This document shows positions 49,302 through 60,940 of a DNA stretch of 64,000 bases, in pieces. The DNA is taken from NCBI RefSeq assembly GCF_047948215.1, contig NC_134458.1, positions 89,842,260 through 89,906,259 on the forward strand, read 5' to 3'. How positions within the stretch are numbered: position 1 is the stretch's first letter; every line of letters starts with the position of its first letter. Origin of the DNA: Lycorma delicatula. Its lineage: Eukaryota > Arthropoda > Insecta > Hemiptera > Fulgoridae. The notes beneath the pieces were generated by a model. It saw nothing but the letters and a program-made list of their open reading frames with translations, did no database searches and was not told the DNA's origin. The translations under genes were made by a program, and so were the position numbers.

Positions 49302-52212
49302 TTATATACATATACATACACAAACACATTGCATTTTTATTTTTTAAGCTAATACTTAAAGTAATTTTTAACGCTTAAAATTTGTTTTTACTACTTTTGC
49401 TTTATCTTTCTATACAAAACTGAATTATTATAATTGTTTTATCTTTCTGCACATTTTTTTTTTATTGTAGGACTATTCTGTATTTATCTTTTTATTAATT
49501 TATTCCTTTGATAATAGTGCAATAAGAATAAATTTTCATAAAAATTAATTCAAAAACTTTATCAGTATTATTTAATAATTTAATATCTGTCTTTGCAGGA
49601 AGGTTATGCGGTTTTTTATCTTTTATTAAGATAATGAGTGTATAGCCATATTAAAATTATTTGTATTAAGTCTTAGAAAAAAAAAAAAATATATATATAT
49701 ATTGTATTTATATCTTGTATGTAATGATAATTTACTTTGAATTGTAATTAACAACTCAAAATCGGGACATTTTATTTTAAACAAAACGATATTATTAAAC
49801 AATCTGATTGTTCATTTCTATAACAATAATATATGAATGTCACACTCATAATTAATAATAAATGAATATTTTTCAAATATTTGATAAGACACGTTTATTT
49901 TTTATAATAAAAGTTTTATTTTTGATAAAATACTTTATTTTTTTTAAACCGACTTCATAAAAAGCAAGTGTAATGTTTAAATACGAGAATTTATCCTCAT
50001 GTGTAAGGTGAATGTTCGTCCGGTTTGTCCAATACAATATTTATTCGTCACTGCAGTTTAATTTAAAAATTCATAAGTGTATTACGTTATTAATTTTTTT
50101 TTAAATTCTTAACATCGTTTTGTAATGTTGATCTAAAAAGCCAGATTTAACAGATTTATGTTAAACGGTTTTCTTTAATTTTGTTTTAAGAGAAAGGTGA
50201 ATGATTACACATTCTATGTCAATAAAATTTTATAAATATATAATTAAACAAAACTAGGTAGGCAATCGGGTAAAAAATGAACAATTAACCAAACACCAAC
50301 ATTATTATACAAAAATTTAGTCATTTGAAATTTTTCCTCCTTATTTCCCTTTCTCTTAAAAAAAAAAAAAAAAAAAAAAATCAAAAAAATTTTACTCATT
50401 CTGTTGAATACACGTCCCATCATCTACATTTTCTCATTTAATTCCTAAAAAAAAAAATGAGCTTAATTTCTTGACAAAAATAGTAATATATTCTGAGTTT
50501 AAGAAAGCCAGTATTAGTCAGAATCTGTCAACACGGTAACAGCTGTGATGAGCTTAATCGTGTAACAATAGCTTGCATTTTGTTTACTGGAATTCAGTTT
50601 ATTTTTAAAGAAATCAAATAAATGGTAAATAAAGAAGTGATATGCTATACTTTGAAAATTTTGATGTAAAAATATTTCTACTGGGTTTATGATGATTATG
50701 AAAATTTTGCTTTATATGTAATAATTAATAAACCTCTTCAAAGAAATGCTTAGAAAAAATTAAATATATATATAGGGCAGTTTTCACTTTGTGTGAAATT
50801 AACGCATCAGTGAATATTTCCAAAAGTAGATTAGAAGCTATACCGACAACTTTTGGAGGTAATGAAAGAAAAGTGGTGACATTAGAATACAGAAAATTTA
50901 CAGTACGCACTATTATTAAACGGAGATGTTTCTTAGAGCCGTTTGGCCTAGCGTACGCTACGGATTAAACAGTGTTAAGACAGACTAGGAAATCTGTTCG
51001 TACTGTGGAACTAAATGAGAGAGCGCACATTAGCGCGACAAAACTATCTTTAGTCTGAACCTCATGCCAGCCATCGCAGAAAGTTCAGAGACAAGTTTTA
51101 TTTGCTTCCTTAAAATTAAGCGTTAGAAAGCGCACACTACAGGACAAAAGTTCTTATGAATCCTCCTTTTCTACTCTAGTCTACCACCTCACTCGAATAC
51201 CTAGGACCTTTTTTTTAAACAGCTGTAATTATATAAAACATAAAGCGCAACATACAACTATTATTATTAGTTTTAATGAGGTATTTATTAACATTTCCTT
51301 CAGTCACCGTGATCTGGGAAGTAAATTTAATCGACGAAGTAGAGAATGGATTGCTGTATACAAGAAAGCAGTGAGGGAATATTCGCATTTTAGTTTTTTA
51401 AAAAGTGTTGGTATGAAGCATTAATACGCTCAACGATGTTGCTTCTACGATAAACATATTGATATTGAGCGTAAACTGACTTAAGTGTCATCTTTTAATT
51501 AAAATTGTCTTTTTCATGAGATCTACTTATGTACATTAAGATAACTAAGTTTTGGCTAAAGACTATTTTGCTAAAGTGTGTAGGCTTTGTACATGCTTTT
51601 ACAGAAAAATAAAAGGAACAACTGAAAAATAGAAGATAAACAAAAATTGTCCGTAAGGGGGATGCTACCGTGTAGTTACTAATGAATTAATAAATTAATA
51701 CAATAAATAATCAGTGTAACAACTAATGAATAAAAGAAACGTCTACTAACAAAAGTACATATAAAATACCCAATCTTTACAGACAGGACCAAAAAAAATC
51801 GGTCGCTTTTGGCAGATGGTGAGATTATACAGGTGGTTACATTAACAAGTGATACTGTAAATTCAGCTGAAAGGGCAATAAGAGTTCCTAGTTTCTAGCA
51901 ACCAATTTTTTTTAACACGCATTCGTATAAATATAACAAAATAATAATGCTCCCTAAAAAACTGTTAACTTTTAGATCATCATATAGTATTAATTTCTTA
52001 GCAAATATAATACTAAAATTCCAATGATACGAAATGAAAAAAACCATAAAGTTAGAAGATGTAAAAACCTAATGTCAGCTGTGTCGGGAAAATATCTAAC
52101 ATAACCCAATATTTTATTGATTGTGAGCTAACATTTTTTTTAATGATTGTAACGGTTTATTTACAGTACCTAACGATTTACTGTTAGATATACATTCCAA
52201 ATACCATTTTTT

Positions 52213-52250
<38 letters not shown>

Positions 52251-53204
52251 AAAATATTTAATTTTCAGTTAAGTATATAAAGATGATCCGTGAAAACTGT
52301 TTTATTCATAACGCAAAATATGTCATCCATCAAATCCATTTCTTATAATGGAATACATTTCTTTGTAGGCGCATTCCTCGCTTTCTACTCCTCAAAGAAG
52401 TGTAATAATGAGAAATATGAGATATCATATAAGTCAAATTCTTTGTATTTAACCATATGAATATTTTTACAAATTCTTTTTAATATAAGTAAAACACGAA
52501 CGAAAAACCGTATTTAACTTCTTTTTTTTTCATTTATAAATTGAGTAGTTTTTACTGTATTAAGAATCAAAAAATAATATCGGTGAAAAATCATAAAATA
52601 ATATGTATTATTTACAAAATAGTGAGTTTAATTATAGGCTTCAAAAAATTACATTTGGCCCATAAATTAATAATGAAGTAGAAAGAAATATATAATCTCA
52701 GAGAATCTGTAGTTATTACAAAAATACGTAATGTAATAAGATGAAATTTTGGTAATATTGCTACCGTAAAAAAATTCATTAAAAAGAATTAACTTCTCTA
52801 TAAAAAGAGGAAAAAAGGATTTGGAAAATGATTATAAAAGTTAACTTTATATGAAAGAAAACCGATTGTATAACTTGTGTATATCCTGTAGAAATAGAAT
52901 AAACAGAAGAAAATAACATGAGGATAAAGAGAATGCAGCAATGAAAGAACAATAAAAATCGGATTATGAGATCAAAATCAGACTTATTCGTTTCATTTTA
53001 GTGAAAATCTCCTATTCTAAAATAAAAATAACGACACAACAGTTTTTTGTTAATGAAAAATCATCTACCCTGTGTTTATTGATTATTTAAACAAATAAAT
53101 AATATTCAAAGTTTCGTGTATTTCAAACTGAATATCGGCGTTTTGAAGTTATGTAATATTTATTAAGTTTTACTTACGTTGATAAATTATACATGAAATT
53201 AAAG
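49300..53204. other. AT-rich stretch, no supported gene
   Basis: Nothing was recognised apart from a (TA)n tract and A-runs (50359-50380). Bases 50930-51200 are GC-richer, but all frames are broken. An exon-like open stretch at 51305-51410 is noted under rejected items. Confidence 0.45.
52216..52247. repeat. (TA)n microsatellite
   Basis: TA repeat of about 16 units. Confidence 0.95.
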
Positions 53205-53600
53205 AACAGATCAAACGGTTTTTTCTGCAATTCTTCAATGTGAGCACCAATCGTCACAAGGCACACATCCAGACGATAGGACAGTTCATCCTAAACTTTA
53301 AACAGCAAGTTGGAATAATCGATGCGATAGCTGTTTCAATCCTATTCTCAAGTCGATTAGGTATAGTAATAGTGGCACATACACTTGATCCTTTATAAAC
53401 CCCCAAAGAAAAAAATTGCACGGGATCAGGTCGGGCGAACATGGAGGCTATGGGAAACAAGACCTGTCATCTGGTCCCCGGCGACCTATCAGGTAATTAC
53501 AGATTCACACTTAGTAAATTGCAAAACACAAAACGCTTTCTGATGGGAGTCGCCATCTTTGCTAGTAGCGCTTTCAAACGGAAGGTACAGGAAACAGTTT
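53205..53600 (-). pseudogene. Tc1/mariner-type transposase, internally deleted copy
   Basis: The minus strand starts with ATG at about 53556 (MATPIRK, then KAFCVLQFTKCESVI in the next frame), the usual N-terminus of the DUF4817/Tc3-like group. After about 45 codons it jumps to the C-terminal catalytic block: WPPCSPDLIPCNFFLWGF-like text (about 53455-53400), then IKDQVYVP and an R.E..I.TAIASI helix region ending near 53215. The middle of the protein (about 200 residues) is missing. Terminal sequences were not identified with certainty. It is an intermediate between an autonomous element and a MITE. Confidence 0.68.
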
Positions 53601-54342
53601 GAGCACAGCTAAAACTGTTTGAGTTGATCTTTTATTTCATGTATAATTAATAATTTACATGAAACTTGAGAAATATTATATAGCTTTAAAACCTCGGTAT
53701 TCATTTTGAAACACAACTTTTTCGCAAACCATAGAAAATTGAACAGTAAAGAATAAAATGAAGAGCTGTAATTTATTCTATCATTCAACCGAATTGGCTG
53801 ATGGACTTCATCATTTATTTCTATTTATGCTAGTTCTTAAACTCAAAATACCTCTTACGTTCTATATCCTAAATTATCTGATTCATATATAAACCTTGAT
53901 CTTTCTTTATTGATTTTACTGACCTTCTACAGTTCTGGAACTAAATCAACTGTCCCTGGATTCCATAATATTACCTACCCGCCATGTTTTTCTCTTTACA
54001 AGGTTTTTCCATTGATTTCTCTTTATAAGATTCCTCTTAAAACCGCTTCGTTTATTACTAGAACGATCCAAATAACTTTAAATTGTACAATCACATTTTT
54101 CAGAAGACTTTATACTTAGTTTCTCTTGATTCCTTACGGTTCTTATTTCGATATTATAAGACTTTGCAGTAGATATAAATTCTTATTTTTAAGAATTTCT
54201 TTGTTAAGTCTATTTTGATCCAGACAAATTTTTTCGTTCTACAAAAATTTTCCGTGCTTTTCTGTCTCCTTTTGATATTTCTTTTAATTTGATCCATCTT
54301 TTATAATTCTAATACCTGAGATACAATATTCGGAAACTTCTG

Positions 54343-54358
54343 ATGTAGCGTGTTCTTC
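54343..54358 (+). repeat. SINE target duplication, left copy
   Basis: TGATGTAGCGTGTTCT, matching 54651-54666 at 15 of 16 bases. Confidence 0.85.
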
Positions 54359-54650
54359 TTTCTTTCCTGTTTAGCCTCCGGTAACTACCGTTTAGACTAT
54401 TCTTCAGAGGTTGAATAAGGATGATATGTATGAGTGTAAATTAAGTGTAGTCTTGTACAGTCTCAGTTCGACCATTCCTGAGATGTGTGGTTAATTGAAA
54501 CCCAATCACCAAAGAACACCGGTATCCACGATCTAGTATTCAAATCCATGTAAAAATAACTGGCTTTACTAGGACTTGAAGGCTGTAACTCTCGACTTCC
54601 AAATCAGCTGATTTGGGAAGACGCATTAACCACTAGACCAACCCGGTGGG
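54359..54650 (-). mobile_element. tRNA-derived SINE, copy 4, nested in a LINE
   Basis: Full-length minus-strand SINE with the head at the right (A box near 54635) and the tail at the left, flanked by a 16-bp duplication with one mismatch. Both duplicated copies lie inside LINE coding sequence (encoding EYATS), so the SINE landed in an already resident LINE. Confidence 0.88.
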
Positions 54651-54666
54651 TGATGTAGCGTATTCT
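54651..54666 (+). repeat. SINE target duplication, right copy
   Basis: TGATGTAGCGTATTCT; see 54343-54358. Confidence 0.85.
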
Positions 54667-55312
54667 GGTCCCTTAATATTTAACGCCTCATTATCTTCCG
54701 TTATGTCACATTTCATCACTTTTGTTTTATTCTTGTTTACATTTAAGTTGAATTTTTCCCGCAGTAATGAATTCATTCTATTCATCGCTTGTAATATTCT
54801 TGCATACAATACACTATTTCGATATTATTAAAATAGAGGGACGGTATTACGGTACAATTTTATTATTATTTACGGATGACAATACAAGTAATAAATAGTA
54901 CATCAAAACCCACAATATCATCAACGATTTTTAATACTTTTATATTCTGTCCCTGGATAGTGCCTCGGATATATTATATTTCAATTTCTCGAATAATTAA
55001 TGTGATAACTGTAAAAAATTCAATTTTTTTATGGTTATTAAAAAACAAGTGGTACATAAATAAAGTTTTATAAATTAATTATACCGTTAATATTACACCG
55101 AATTAAATTTTAACATATAGTTATACTAATACCAAAAAGATATTTTTTTTACATTGTAATCGACCCGTTTGTCCATTATTTTCAGAATTTACTGCATTGT
55201 TAAAATTTTAAAAAGTAAGTAGACGATAAATTTTTGTAGCCTTTTTGTCTTTAAACGATCAAGTTTATTCAAAGAAACAAGATACATGCTTCTTGTTTTG
55301 TTATTGTTTTAT

Positions 55313-56641
55313 TTTTCGGACGGTTCCCGAGCCAGCCGTACTGGTGGTCGCCGGCGTCATACCCATTCCTTTTTCGACAAGGGAGACCCCTACAGGAGGC
55401 GAAGACCGGGAGACCATCGGCAAGGAGGAACGGACTCGCAAGAGACCTGGGACCACGAAACCAGAGAACGATAGACCGCAAGGCGTATCCCTCTGGTCAG
55501 ACCGTGGACGGAGCGGCGACATGGAGAGGTAGAGTACTACGTGACCCAGTTTTTAACGGGTCACGGTTACTTCCGCGCTTATCTCCATGTAATAGGGAAA
55601 GCGCCGTCGCCCGCCTGCCTCTATTGCTCCGGTGTACCGGACGACGCCGAGCACATAGTACAGGCAATTTGTCATCAAAATAGACTGTATTTGAAAATCC
55701 TTACCTACCGATTGATCTTTTGTTCATGCGTTAGGGGTGATGAGGGAAGCTTAACTCCAGATTTGTAACATCACCCTTCCCATAGATTTTTGAAAAACTC
55801 AAAACGTTTTTGAAATGCGTTTTTCTCTGAATCTATGCATTTTAGAGAAAAATTTTTCAAACCAAAAATATAGAAAACATTCTCCTCTACAATTAATGTT
55901 TTTGAAGTTATTCCGTATAATTTGAAATTGAAATACTAGGTGCCGCTGAAGTTGTAAAAAACGTGTTTTTTCGGTTTTTTCACCGGAAAAAATTGTTTTT
56001 CATCTGTATTGCACTTGTAAAAGTTGTTAATCTTAAAAAATCACACAACTTTTATTTAATCAATTTTCTTGTACGACTTAGCATTCCAGAGTTATAGCGG
56101 TACAATGGCAACGCAGCGGTCCTATTGTTACTGTAGCCGGGGAGATCGGCATTGTTCAGCAACTAGACCGGTTTCGAACACGTGCCCAATTCACAGGTCA
56201 ATAAACTTAATAGTAACATTTTCACACTTTCACAAGCTACAGCTCCAAACGGTAAGTCGTCACCTTTTTCAAATGTGCTCGGTGAGCGGCAGATCGAGGG
56301 ACACTAGAGGTGGATCTCGGAACACTGTGCCCCCACAACGTGGTTGCGATGATGCTCCGTAACCTGAGCAGCTGAGACAGTGTGGCCCGATTCGTCGGCA
56401 GCATCCTAAGGACCAAGAAGGGTGACCTGGACAGTCCTGAAAATTAGTTAGCAGCCTTCTCAGGCTAATATAGGAGGACTAGGTCTGAGGTAATGTGTTA
56501 AACAATTCCGGGTCGAATCCTGGTAGAAAGGGGGTGGTTTCAGTCGGTAGTCTGTTAATTCTGACTGGATAATACCATCAGTGGGAGCCCGACATTACGT
56601 GCGTAAATGCATTTCCAACTCCCTCCCACCACAAAAAAAAA
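55313..56641 (+). mobile_element. 5'-truncated LINE (R1/Jockey-like) with ORF2 tail, 3' UTR and A-tail
   Basis: The ORF2 C-terminus begins near 55330 (AVLVVAGVIPI). It shifts frame, then reads YYVTQFLTGHGYFRAYLHVI and ACLYCSGVPDDAEH (55550-55655), the usual TQFLxGHGxFxxYL block and the start of the cysteine knuckle. One in-frame TAG (55472-55474) replaces an expected codon. After a non-LINE interval the ORF resumes at about 56284: ERQIEG, then VAMMLRNLSS, then DSVARFVGSILRTKKGDLDS. The 3' UTR follows and ends CTCCCACCAC plus nine A (56633-56641). A plausible target duplication, TTGTTATTGTTTTATTT (55298) against TTGTTATTATTATTT (56642), brackets the copy. It is related to, but not the same copy as, the fragment at 1-895. 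Confidence 0.78.
55669..56272. other. About 600-bp foreign segment inside the LINE
   Basis: It separates the two halves of the LINE knuckle (CAC ATA GTA CAG.. on the left, CAC CTT TTT CAA.. on the right). It contains TTTTTGAAA/TTTCAAA-rich text, CGGTTTTTTCACCGG and a GC-rich part at 56090-56190. There are no TIRs and no recognised coding region. It may be an insertion, or the right half may be a second LINE copy. Confidence 0.45.
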
Positions 56642-56656
56642 TTGTTATTATTATTT

Positions 56657-59249
56657 CAAACGTAATACCGCGATATCATATTTTTTTATTTCTTTTTGAA
56701 ACAAATTATAAATCATACAAGGATTAAACAAATGTCCCGCTTTACACTACCTTTCTCAGCGTTTATTATGGCTGTGTTGCATAAAAATAATTTTATTTAG
56801 AAGAGACATCAATTAGAGGCATTTTCTCTGAAAATTATGATTACTTTATAACTGCTAGTCCTTGTCGTAACAGACTGTGGTATCAATTGTAAGGAAGAAT
56901 ATCAGCTGTACTTAGGTCGTTTATTTGATTATTTATACAGTTGTAGTAAAAAAAAAAAAAAGGATTCTTTTACTGGCTAGCGCAGTAAGCTACAAGAATG
57001 GTTGTTAACAAATTCGAGAGTAGTAGGCTAGTAAGATAGCGTATCGCATTATTTTAATATTATTTTTCTTGTCTAGTAGTAACACACTAAATTACGTGTA
57101 GCTTTTATTTTAGCAACATAAATTAAAAGCTGCTTTACAATAAATAATGCAAATAGATTGTTGTATTTAAATAATATTGTTTTAATATTTTACGCAATGC
57201 CGATTTCATAATATTAAACGGAAACTTTTATATTTTTACCTTAAACATTATTTCTTTTTAAAATTGAAAGTTTAATTTACGATCCCAATAAAATTCATTG
57301 CAGATTTTTGTAATTAGATTTTTTATTATTTTTCCCTATTTTTTTTTTTTTTAATTTACCTGAATAAAATCCTCCGAAAATTATAAAACTGAAATCCAAC
57401 TTTATAAATAAGATTTATTTTAAGAACCGTATTTCTTCGTCGTTTTGGGTAATCGGTAAAAAATTATTTTTTCATTTACTGTTTTCATTTTAATAATTTT
57501 TCAAACAATTGTAAGTAAAACAAATATAATAATCTATTTTACAGTAAATTTCACAAACAAATATTTTAATCTACTTATAAAATAACAGGGTTCTTACAAA
57601 ATATAACCATTATGAGTTTATATAGCATTGTAAATAAATTTTAACGTAATAAATTTATACGTACCAGTTAAATAAATACGGCTTCGCTTCGATTCTCATT
57701 AAATTATATTATTCGTACCACAATTCATCACTGTTATATAAATGTTCATTAAACCCACAAACAAAACAGTAGACTTGAGAATGCTTCACCCATTTGCATC
57801 CTTGATAAATTTTCTTAAACTATTATTATATATACATCAAGCTTTCATTCAATGATAATTAAATCAATAAAAAATTATGAAATAAAGAAATTAAATCATT
57901 AATTTTTTTTTACTTTTCTGAAAATAATCAATAGAATTTATTTGCCGAAATAGCAACTTGATTAATGCAAGCTTAAAAATTAAAAATAACGAAAACTCTG
58001 TTTAGAGGAAACTAGTGTTTTTATAATAATAGAAGTTTTTTTATTCATATCTTTATTATCAAATGGTGAATGACAAAAAACATTACACATTTTTTTTTCA
58101 CGTTACGGATAAAGGATACGCTTTAAAGTCGTATTCTATGTAATTTAATTATAAACACTACACTTCCAGATTAATAAAACTTGATTTTGAAAATCCCTTT
58201 CGAAGCAATTTGTCAGTAACATCTCAATCAAATTTCGAGTTTATTATTATTATAAATGACACTAGTACTAAAAAATTAGGAAGTAACTTTAATATGTAAC
58301 CGATAATTTATTTGATTTATTTAATGTGTTACTTATTTGTTAAATTTTGAGTATTTGTAAAATTCGTATCGTTCAAGTACATTGAGAGCATGGTTTTTAT
58401 ACGCTGTGTTAAAAATTTACCACTATCTGTTAAAGAATAATTTTCTATTGTGCTTAGCGCCAGTAGATGTTCCTAAGACCAGTGAAGGAGTTTACGTCCA
58501 GTTTTTCCTACGTAGTGTGTAGTGCAATCACTGCTGCCTAGTTTTTCACTTTTCTATTCCTTTGTTGATCATCGTACGTTTCGTTAGTTTGCTATATAAA
58601 GTTATGTGCTTTGTTCATCGTTTTTAAAACCTCAACCGTTGTGTAAAACAGATTTTCTATTTCAATTAGAAGTTTAGATTTTGAAAAATAAAAGTACAAA
58701 AATTAGTGTAGTAGAAGCTAGATGCAGTATTAAAGATTTGTTCGTGATCGGCAGAAAGATTTGTAATTTTTAAAAACACTATTTTATGTTTCAAGATGCG
58801 CTATGTGATCCGACAGACATAATGGCCTGAATTAAAAAACTATTCTCCTAAATGGATTACATAAAAACCGACTAAATGGTTACTTATTACGGTGAATACG
58901 TGTTTTTCACTTAAGTAATGTATTAACTACGGTGCCTTTGTAAAAACTCTTGGAGTAATATCTGTGTTCCTTTACAATTCTGCACGAACAAAAAGTGTAT
59001 AATCGGGTTAAACACGAGATACGATTCGTGTGTACCGCCTTAAATGAGTAAATTTATCCTAATTACAAGAAAATTTGCATTGAGGATATAAGAAATAAAT
59101 TTTTTTCACTGAAAATAAAAATACTAATCGTATATGAAATTACGTCGCTAAATATTTGCTTTCTTTTTCATTTTTAACAATATTATAATTTTTAGCGGAT
59201 TTCAAAAAAAATCTAGAAATCGCAAATGCGCCCGGTCATGTTTTTTATA
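56657..59249. other. AT-rich stretch, nothing recognised
   Basis: About 2.6 kb without supported genes or elements. Confidence 0.55.
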
Positions 59250-60570
59250 CGAGGAATATCACTAAAATAAAAACCGCTGGGAAATTTCTCTCCTTAAGGT
59301 TGACGAACCGGTGTCGTTCATGACCACGCTAGTAATGTACACACTGCATTGTTGGCTGTTAAGTTGTCCCTTATAGTATCTTTGATTACGTGCGATTTAT
59401 TACGTTACGAAATGAATAGGAAAATCGATGTTGCCGCCGACTGTGAAATACATGGAGTCATACGTCTTTTAAATCAAAACGTTAAGCCGGCTGAAAATCA
59501 TAGGCAGCTGGTTGCTGTGTACAGTGATAATGTAATGAATGAAAGAAACGTCCGAAAATTGTATGAAAGGTTTAGAAATAACAAAATTAATGTGCATGAT
59601 GAAGAACGGTCGGGGAGGCCCTCGATAATCACGGAGGACTTGTTGAAACGCGTCGATGATGAAATCAGAAAAGATCGTCGCTCAACGATTTCCGACCTGT
59701 CCCTTCTTTTTCCTGATGTTTTAAGAGCTGTTATCGGTCGCACTGTTCATGGCCAGAAAGGTTTGTGCACGTCGAGTGTCGCACGTCTTAACGGAACGTC
59801 ACAAAAAAATCCGAATGGGATCAGCTTTGGAGTTATTGATGCGATATACAGTAAAAGACGATGAGTTCCTTAATTTAGTTGTTACCGGCGATAAAAAATG
59901 GATTTCGAATTACATGCCGAGAGAAAACGATAGTCAAGTGAATGGCGTCATCCTCAATCACCAACCAGACTGACCAAGGTCACCCCACAGCCATTTGGAC
60001 GCAAGCTGATGGCCAAAGTTTTTTGGAATCGGTTTGGCATACTGCTGATTGATTTCATACCGCGTGGAACGACTATAAATGCAGAAGCCTACTGAAAAAC
60101 TCTACGTAAGTTACGGCGCTCCATTCAAAATCGGCGACGTGGGCGGCTGATCGACGGCGTCTTCCTGCTGCACGATGATGCACGTCCACATGTTGCGGGT
60201 CCGACACTTGATTTACTGAGAACATTTGGATGGGAAATTTACGATCACCCACCGTATAGTCCGGACTAAGCTCCTTCTGATTACCATTTGTTTGGGAAAT
60301 TGAAAAAACTTTTGAGTGGTAAGTAATCCACGGATGACGATGAATTTAAAAATGCTGTTAATCACTGGCTAAATGGACTGGCGGTAGAAGATACGATGAG
60401 AGTATATCGAAGCTTGTGTATCGCTACAATAAATATATTAATTCATGTGACGATTATATAGAAAAGTAGTATAAGGTATGTAGTTTAAGATAAATAAAAG
60501 ATATTTATAAAGTTTTCACAATAGATATTTTTTACAATGAAACGGTCTTTACTTTAGAGATAACCTCTCG
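59250..60570 (+). mobile_element. mariner transposon, full length, with diverged TIRs
   Basis: The total of about 1.32 kb is the normal mariner size. The left end CGAGGAATATCACTAAAATA (59250) pairs with the complement of the right end, CGAGAGGTTATCTCTAAAGT (60570 leftwards), as imperfect ~28-bp terminal inverted repeats. TA precedes the left end; a clear TA is not visible at the right end. The transposase lies between. Confidence 0.75.
59412..60475 (+). pseudogene. mariner transposase pseudogene (irritans/mauritiana-type)
   Basis: The likely start is ATG 59412 (MNRKIDVAADCEIHGVIRLL); upstream codons in the same frame are probably 5' leader. N-terminal HTH: NQNVKPAENHRQLVAVY, then NVHDEERSGRPSIITEDLL and a VDDEIRKDRR block (frame 3). 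A frameshift near 59750 leads to VCARRVSHVLTERHKKIRMG and VVTGDKKWIS, with the first catalytic Asp kept. A second shift follows near 59970. Then LIDFIPRGTTINAEAY, LLHDDARPH (second Asp) and YSPD.APSDYHLF (third Asp), with the DD34D spacing intact. In-frame stops replace codons in EAY*KTLRK, SPD*APSD and SGK*STDD. A dead copy in which all three catalytic aspartates survive. Confidence 0.88.
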
Positions 60571-60622
60571 CACATACGTATGATGTATGTATACAATATT
60601 TTCGTCCGCTCTACCGTACGCA

Positions 60623-60940
60623 AATCTTAATCGATTTTGACGAAACTTGTTGGAGTGATGTAAAGCTATCGGGAATAGGCCTTATTGATTTTCAAGCGAA
60701 TCGGCTGGCAGGAACCGAATTTAGAACTAAAAAACTGGATTTTTGGATATGTTTTCAGCTTTTTTTGTTCTACTAGGCGCAATTTTTAACCGATTTTGAC
60801 GAAACTTGGCGGGATGATGTAAACCTACTGAAAATAGAGCTCTATTGATTTTCATCCGAATCGGTTCACAGGAACCGGAGTTAGAGGGAAAAAATTGGGT
60901 TTTTGGGTAAGTTTTCGAGGTTAAATAAAACAGAAAAACT
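60623..60940 (+). repeat. Tandem repeat, two units of 158 bp
   Basis: Units start at 60623 and 60781. Both run CGATTTTGACGAAACTTG, GGRRTGATGTAAA, ATTGATTTTCA.. CGAATCGG, CAGGAACCG, GTTAGA/TTTAGA and GGATTTTTGG/GGGTTTTTGG. It begins about 50 bp after the mariner end. A minus-strand frame of 91 codons across it is a by-product of the repeat. Confidence 0.8.

Larger units (their letters stand above)
53780..55080 (-). pseudogene. Non-LTR reverse transcriptase (RTE/L2-like), split by a SINE
   Basis: Minus-strand blocks in order: GQNIKVLKIVDDIVG (about 54955-54909), the catalytic box with FADD changed to IVDD; LREKFNLNVNKNKTKVMKC (about 54765-54706), the K-T-K-V primer-grip block; NIKGPEYATS at the SINE junction; then, beyond the SINE, SEYCISGIRIIKDG (about 54342-54300), the YLGS..I..DG block; and further decayed pieces (IWIDRV.NE-like near 54070, KRKTWRVGNIMESRDS near 53985). 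Stops and shifts occur throughout. It matches the same broad class as the copy at 37530-38155. Confidence 0.66.

Noticed and set aside
51305..51410. Exon-like open stretch with an acceptor-like TTCCTTCAG before it and a donor-like GTATGA after it
   Set aside because: About 35 codons, no homology recognised, and such signals are frequent by chance. It would need RNA-seq support.
56470..56530. B-box-like GGGTCGAATCC considered as a tRNA or SINE
   Set aside because: It lies in the 3' UTR of the LINE ending at 56641. No matching A box occurs at the right distance.
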